Shown: positions 15,151 through 17,102 of the stretch, piece by piece
How positions within the stretch are numbered: the stretch's first letter is position 1
Layout: the number at the start of each line of letters is the position of its first letter
Origin: Pseudomonadota bacterium
GTDB lineage: Bacteria > Pseudomonadota > Alphaproteobacteria > Caulobacterales > Aquidulcibacteraceae
Direction of reading: 5' to 3'
NCBI GenBank assembly: GCA_023410295.1
Contig: JAEYPY010000158.1
Coordinates: 1 to 17,102 of the forward strand
DNA length: 17,102 nt
Position numbers and translations under genes: made by a program
Notes under the pieces: model-generated
What the model saw: only the letters and a program-made list of their open reading frames with translations
Told to the model about the DNA's origin: nothing
Databases searched by the model: none

Positions 15151-16411
15151 CGAAATCGTCGTCCTCTTCATCGTGTTGGCCGTCGTTGTCGTCGAAGGGC
15201 TCCGCTCCTGCCGGTTCGGCGAGCGGATCGGGATCGGGGAAGAGATCGGGATGGCTGTCCGAAAGCAGCGCGATCACCGTGTCGGGGTTGGCTTGGGCGT
15301 GAAGGACGGCGAGCCGATTGTGCGCCCAGGCGATGAGGTCGGGCCAAGGTTGTGGGGCGGCGTGCGCGGCCGGCGCGCGCGCGAGCCAGGCTTCGAGGCG
15401 GCGGGCTTCGTCTTCGCCGGCGATCAGTGCTGAGAGAAACTGCGCGCGCTTGGCGTTGCGCGCCTGGCGCGCCTTGACGCGAGCTTCGCGCGCGGCGGCT
15501 TCCTCTTGGCGCCGCCAGCGCGCTTCGCGCTCTTCGCGCAGCGCCTTGTGCGCCAACAGACACGCATCGAGACCGGCGGCGATCTCGTGCAGCATTGCTT
15601 CAAGCGTCTGGCGCTTGGAGTCCGACCAGGTCTTTCGAACGCCCGGCGTCCAGGTCTCGACATAAAGCGCGTAGCGTCCGTTGAACACGACATGGGTGTC
15701 GGGATAGGCGCGCTTCTCGTCGCGGCTGAAGCCCAGAGCGAAGCGGCGTTCGCGTTCCTTGTCGGCGGCGCGCTCGGCTTCGGTCGGGCGGTAGATGCGC
15801 TCTTCGGTCTTGCCGGCAATGCGAAACTCGATGTCGTCTGGACCGCGGCGGGCGATCATTCGTGTGCCGTTGGCGGAGATGTCGATATTGCGGGCCGTGA
15901 GGTCGCGGAAGAGCGCGTCGAGGAAAGCGATAATGCGGTCGCGGTGCTCGATGCCGATCCAGAGGCCGCAGAGGCTCTCCCCTCTTGCGGTGATAGCGCC
16001 GTCGCGATCGGGCGTGGCGGTGCGGAGCTTTTGGGCGGTGGCGATAAGGGCGGGATGAAGTTCGTTGGTGGGGCGGGTGAGAAAGAGAGGCGCTGTCTCG
16101 CGCTTGGCGCGGGCGTCTGTCTTCAATGCTTGGATGTCGGCGCGGGCTGCCTTGGGCGTGAGCGTGGCGGCAAAGCCAATACGGAAGCTGGGATCGTCGT
16201 CTTCGGGCTTGGGCGGGAGCGGAATGGTGGAGCGGGACTTGCCGTGATGGATGGATATCCAATGGCCCTGGGGCGGGGTGGGGATGTCGTGGCGCTTGCA
16301 GAGCTTTTTGAGGCCGACATCAGAGAGGCCGAGCTCTGCAGCGAGCTTGTTTAGGGGCTTCGACCAGATGAGCTGGTGGAGCTCTGTTCTGGTGAAGGAA
16401 TGGGAAGGCAT
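15143..16411 (-). CDS. Unrecognised protein with HTH-like N-terminus
   Basis: A 422-aa protein of unknown function. The N-terminal region (about 8-52, FTRTELHQLIWSKPLNKLAAELGL and SDVGLKKLCKRHDIPTPPQGHW) has the pattern of a helix-turn-helix: Lxx-LAxELGLSDVGLKKLCKRHxIPxP. This N-terminus recurs in uncharacterised proteins on bacterial accessory DNA. The middle (about 115-270) appears globular. About 275-345 is a highly charged Arg/Glu/Ala coiled coil. The end is a Pro/Asp/Glu-rich acidic tail. It is the first gene of a pair with the 14428-15150 gene (8-bp overlap). No strong ribosome-binding site precedes the ATG. DNA binding is inferred, not shown. Confidence 0.8.
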   Translation of the reverse strand: MPSHSFTRTELHQLIWSKPLNKLAAELGLSDVGLKKLCKRHDIPTPPQGHWISIHHGKSRSTIPLPPKPEDDDPSFRIGFAATLTPKAARADIQALKTDARAKRETAPLFLTRPTNELHPALIATAQKLRTATPDRDGAITARGESLCGLWIGIEHRDRIIAFLDALFRDLTARNIDISANGTRMIARRGPDDIEFRIAGKTEERIYRPTEAERAADKERERRFALGFSRDEKRAYPDTHVVFNGRYALYVETWTPGVRKTWSDSKRQTLEAMLHEIAAGLDACLLAHKALREEREARWRRQEEAAAREARVKARQARNAKRAQFLSALIAGEDEARRLEAWLARAPAAHAAPQPWPDLIAWAHNRLAVLHAQANPDTVIALLSDSHPDLFPDPDPLAEPAGAEPFDDNDGQHDEEDDDFDE

Positions 16412-16478
16412 GGGTCTCTGGAGAGAGACGCTTTAGGAAGATGGATTGAGCAGCGGGCGGGAGAATTATTTGGGCGTC

Positions 16479-16493
16479 GCCCGCTGCGCGGGC
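16479..16493. repeat. Hairpin GCCCGC-TGC-GCGGGC
   Basis: A perfect 6-bp stem with a 3-nt loop, immediately followed by a second nested hairpin at 16494-16524. Confidence 0.45.
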
Positions 16494-16524
16494 CGCGCTC
16501 TTGTCGCTTCGCGACCGAGCCGCG
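16494..16524. repeat. Nested imperfect hairpin centred on GTCGC-TTC-GCGAC
   Basis: The core arms 16503-16507 and 16511-16515 pair perfectly. Outer arms CGC/GCTC (16494-16500) and GAGC/GCG (16517-16524) extend the stem with small bulges. The core shares GTCGCTTCGC with the inverted repeat at 11150-11168. Confidence 0.4.
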
Positions 16525-16569
16525 CGTGTGATGAAGGAGAAGCGCGTCTCGACCCTGTCGGGCTGCGAT

Positions 16570-16593
16570 CGCTGACGCGTGGGGGCGTCAGCG
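16570..16593. repeat. Strong 9-bp hairpin CGCTGACGC/GCGTCAGCG
   Basis: Perfect 9-bp arms (16570-16578 and 16585-16593) with a 6-nt loop GTGGGG. No T-run follows on either strand, so it is at best a non-canonical terminator. An operator or protein-binding site is equally possible. It lies about 100 bp downstream of the small gene that ends at 16696 and 160 bp upstream of the gene starting at 16411. Confidence 0.5.
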
Positions 16594-16695
16594 GTGAGCT
16601 CTAATGCGGACGCAATCGAGCTTTGCAGGAGCGGCGCAAGAATCCCAACAACGGACGGCCGAAACACACAGCCGCAAAGCAGACGTTGGAACGTG

Positions 16696-16941
16696 CTAGT
16701 ACCCGCGCAGCCGATCAAGCACGCGATGAGCCGCAGAGGTCTTCTCCATAAGCCTCATCTGGTGATCGACGTCTTCCCAGGTCTTTTCGTCTTTGAGCAT
16801 CAATTCTCGATACTCACGGTCCCAATCGCGAAGCTTCCGTTCCAGAGTAGAAATCGCGTGGGCTCGCTTTGGCCAGCGCGCAACCGCTCCGGCTACCGGG
16901 ACCGCCCCTATCAACGCGAACAGCCACAGCAACCAAGACAT
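16696..16941 (-). CDS. Small membrane-anchored coiled-coil protein (81 aa)
   Basis: An 81-aa ORF. An N-terminal hydrophobic helix (2-22, WLLWLFALIGAVPVAGAV) is followed by a basic RWPKRA stop-transfer and a charged helical body (about 30-75, LERKLRDWDREYRELMLKDEKTWEDV) with coiled-coil character. Topology is predicted as a membrane anchor with a cytoplasmic helix. There is no strong ribosome-binding site before the ATG. Another open minus-strand frame from the window edge overlaps its 5' part, so the exact gene structure is uncertain. The family is not recognised. Confidence 0.5.
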   Translation of the reverse strand: MSWLLWLFALIGAVPVAGAVARWPKRAHAISTLERKLRDWDREYRELMLKDEKTWEDVDHQMRLMEKTSAAHRVLDRLRGY

Positions 16942-17101
16942 CAGTCATACTCATGCCAAAGAACAGCGGTCGGATACTATTCTTGATCCGCCGAATGCTG
17001 CGCCCCAATGCGCCACGGTAAGTCGACGACTTATCCGCTACTTTGCTTTGCAGCTCCGCGTCGGCGGTTACATCGCCGGCAACGACGCGGACGCGTTTGT
17101 A
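16814..17101 (-). CDS. Possible partial ORF entering from the right edge
   Basis: One minus-strand frame is open from the right edge to 16814. It gives a plausible helical, basic peptide (AGDVTADAELQSKVADKS, then RGALGRSIRRIKNSIRPLF) before it runs into the frame-shifted 81-aa gene (16696-16941), where its residues turn low quality. It may be the end of a real gene truncated by the window, possibly with an altered 3' end, or merely open by chance. No start can be assigned. Confidence 0.2.
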   Translation of the reverse strand, partial: YKRVRVVAGDVTADAELQSKVADKSSTYRGALGRSIRRIKNSIRPLFFGMSMTDVLVAVAVRVDRGGPGSRSGCALAKASPRDFYSGTEASRLGP

Positions 17102-17102
17102 G

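Larger units (their letters stand above)
16412..16695. promoter_or_regulatory. Hairpin-rich intergenic region
   Basis: These 284 bp separate the small gene at 16696 from the pair at 14428-16411. No convincing coding frame is seen; minus- and plus-strand ORFs crossing it are Arg/Pro/Ala-rich and lack recognisable features. It holds at least three hairpins (16479-16493, 16503-16515 and 16570-16593). It probably contains the promoter for the 16411 gene. Confidence 0.4.

Noticed and set aside
15506..16354. 282-aa plus-strand ORF opposite the 422-aa gene
   Set aside because: Gly/Ala-rich mirror of a coding strand. The minus-strand protein has the structured N-terminus and the gene-pair overlap.
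16320..16718. 132-aa minus-strand ORF across the hairpin-rich gap
   Set aside because: Overlaps the start of the 422-aa gene and the end of the small gene, crosses three hairpins, and has no domain or ribosome-binding site.

Overview
The window is high-GC DNA with the codon habits of an alphaproteobacterium. The gene order and protein sequences of its left two thirds match the P-type (trb) conjugation operons found on integrative and conjugative elements (ICEs) and plasmids of Caulobacterales, Hyphomonadales, Sphingomonadales and Rhizobiales. No genus can be named from the sequence alone. No integrase, attachment site, tRNA, rRNA, CRISPR array, relaxase or replication gene is visible, so ICE versus plasmid is undecided.

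Left and centre (57-10997, minus strand): one tightly packed operon reads right to left as traG (coupling ATPase), a ribbon-helix-helix protein gene, trbB, trbC, trbD, trbE, trbJ, trbL, trbF, trbG and trbI. Most neighbours overlap by ATGA or sit within 15 bp. Together they encode a near-complete type IV secretion machine: ATPases TraG/TrbB/TrbE, pilin TrbC, TrbD (VirB3-like), TrbJ (VirB5-like), TrbL (VirB6-like), TrbF (VirB8-like), TrbG (VirB9-like) and TrbI (VirB10-like). No trbK lies between trbJ and trbL. A GC-rich hairpin and a C-tract lie beyond trbI at the left edge.

Junction (10998-11413): upstream of traG is a 245-bp intergenic stretch with two perfect short inverted repeats. Next, on the plus strand, come a possible 15-codon leader with a good ribosome-binding site and a GTGA-coupled 52-aa single-span membrane protein.

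Right third, cargo (11414-17102): an SRAP-family abasic-site/ssDNA protein, a trypsin-like serine protease without a signal peptide, a divergently transcribed zinc-ribbon plus RES-domain protein (HEPN/RES-NTD type) whose RES domain seems to lack its C-terminal part, and an overlapping pair of unrecognised genes, the first with an HTH-like N-terminus. A 285-bp hairpin-rich gap, a small membrane/coiled-coil protein gene and an uncertain edge-truncated ORF follow.

The trb genes would move DNA between cells, and SRAP plausibly protects single-stranded DNA during transfer. The divergent protease/RES pair is the best candidate for an uncharacterised toxin, defence or stress module. That is inference from domains and arrangement, not shown by the sequence.
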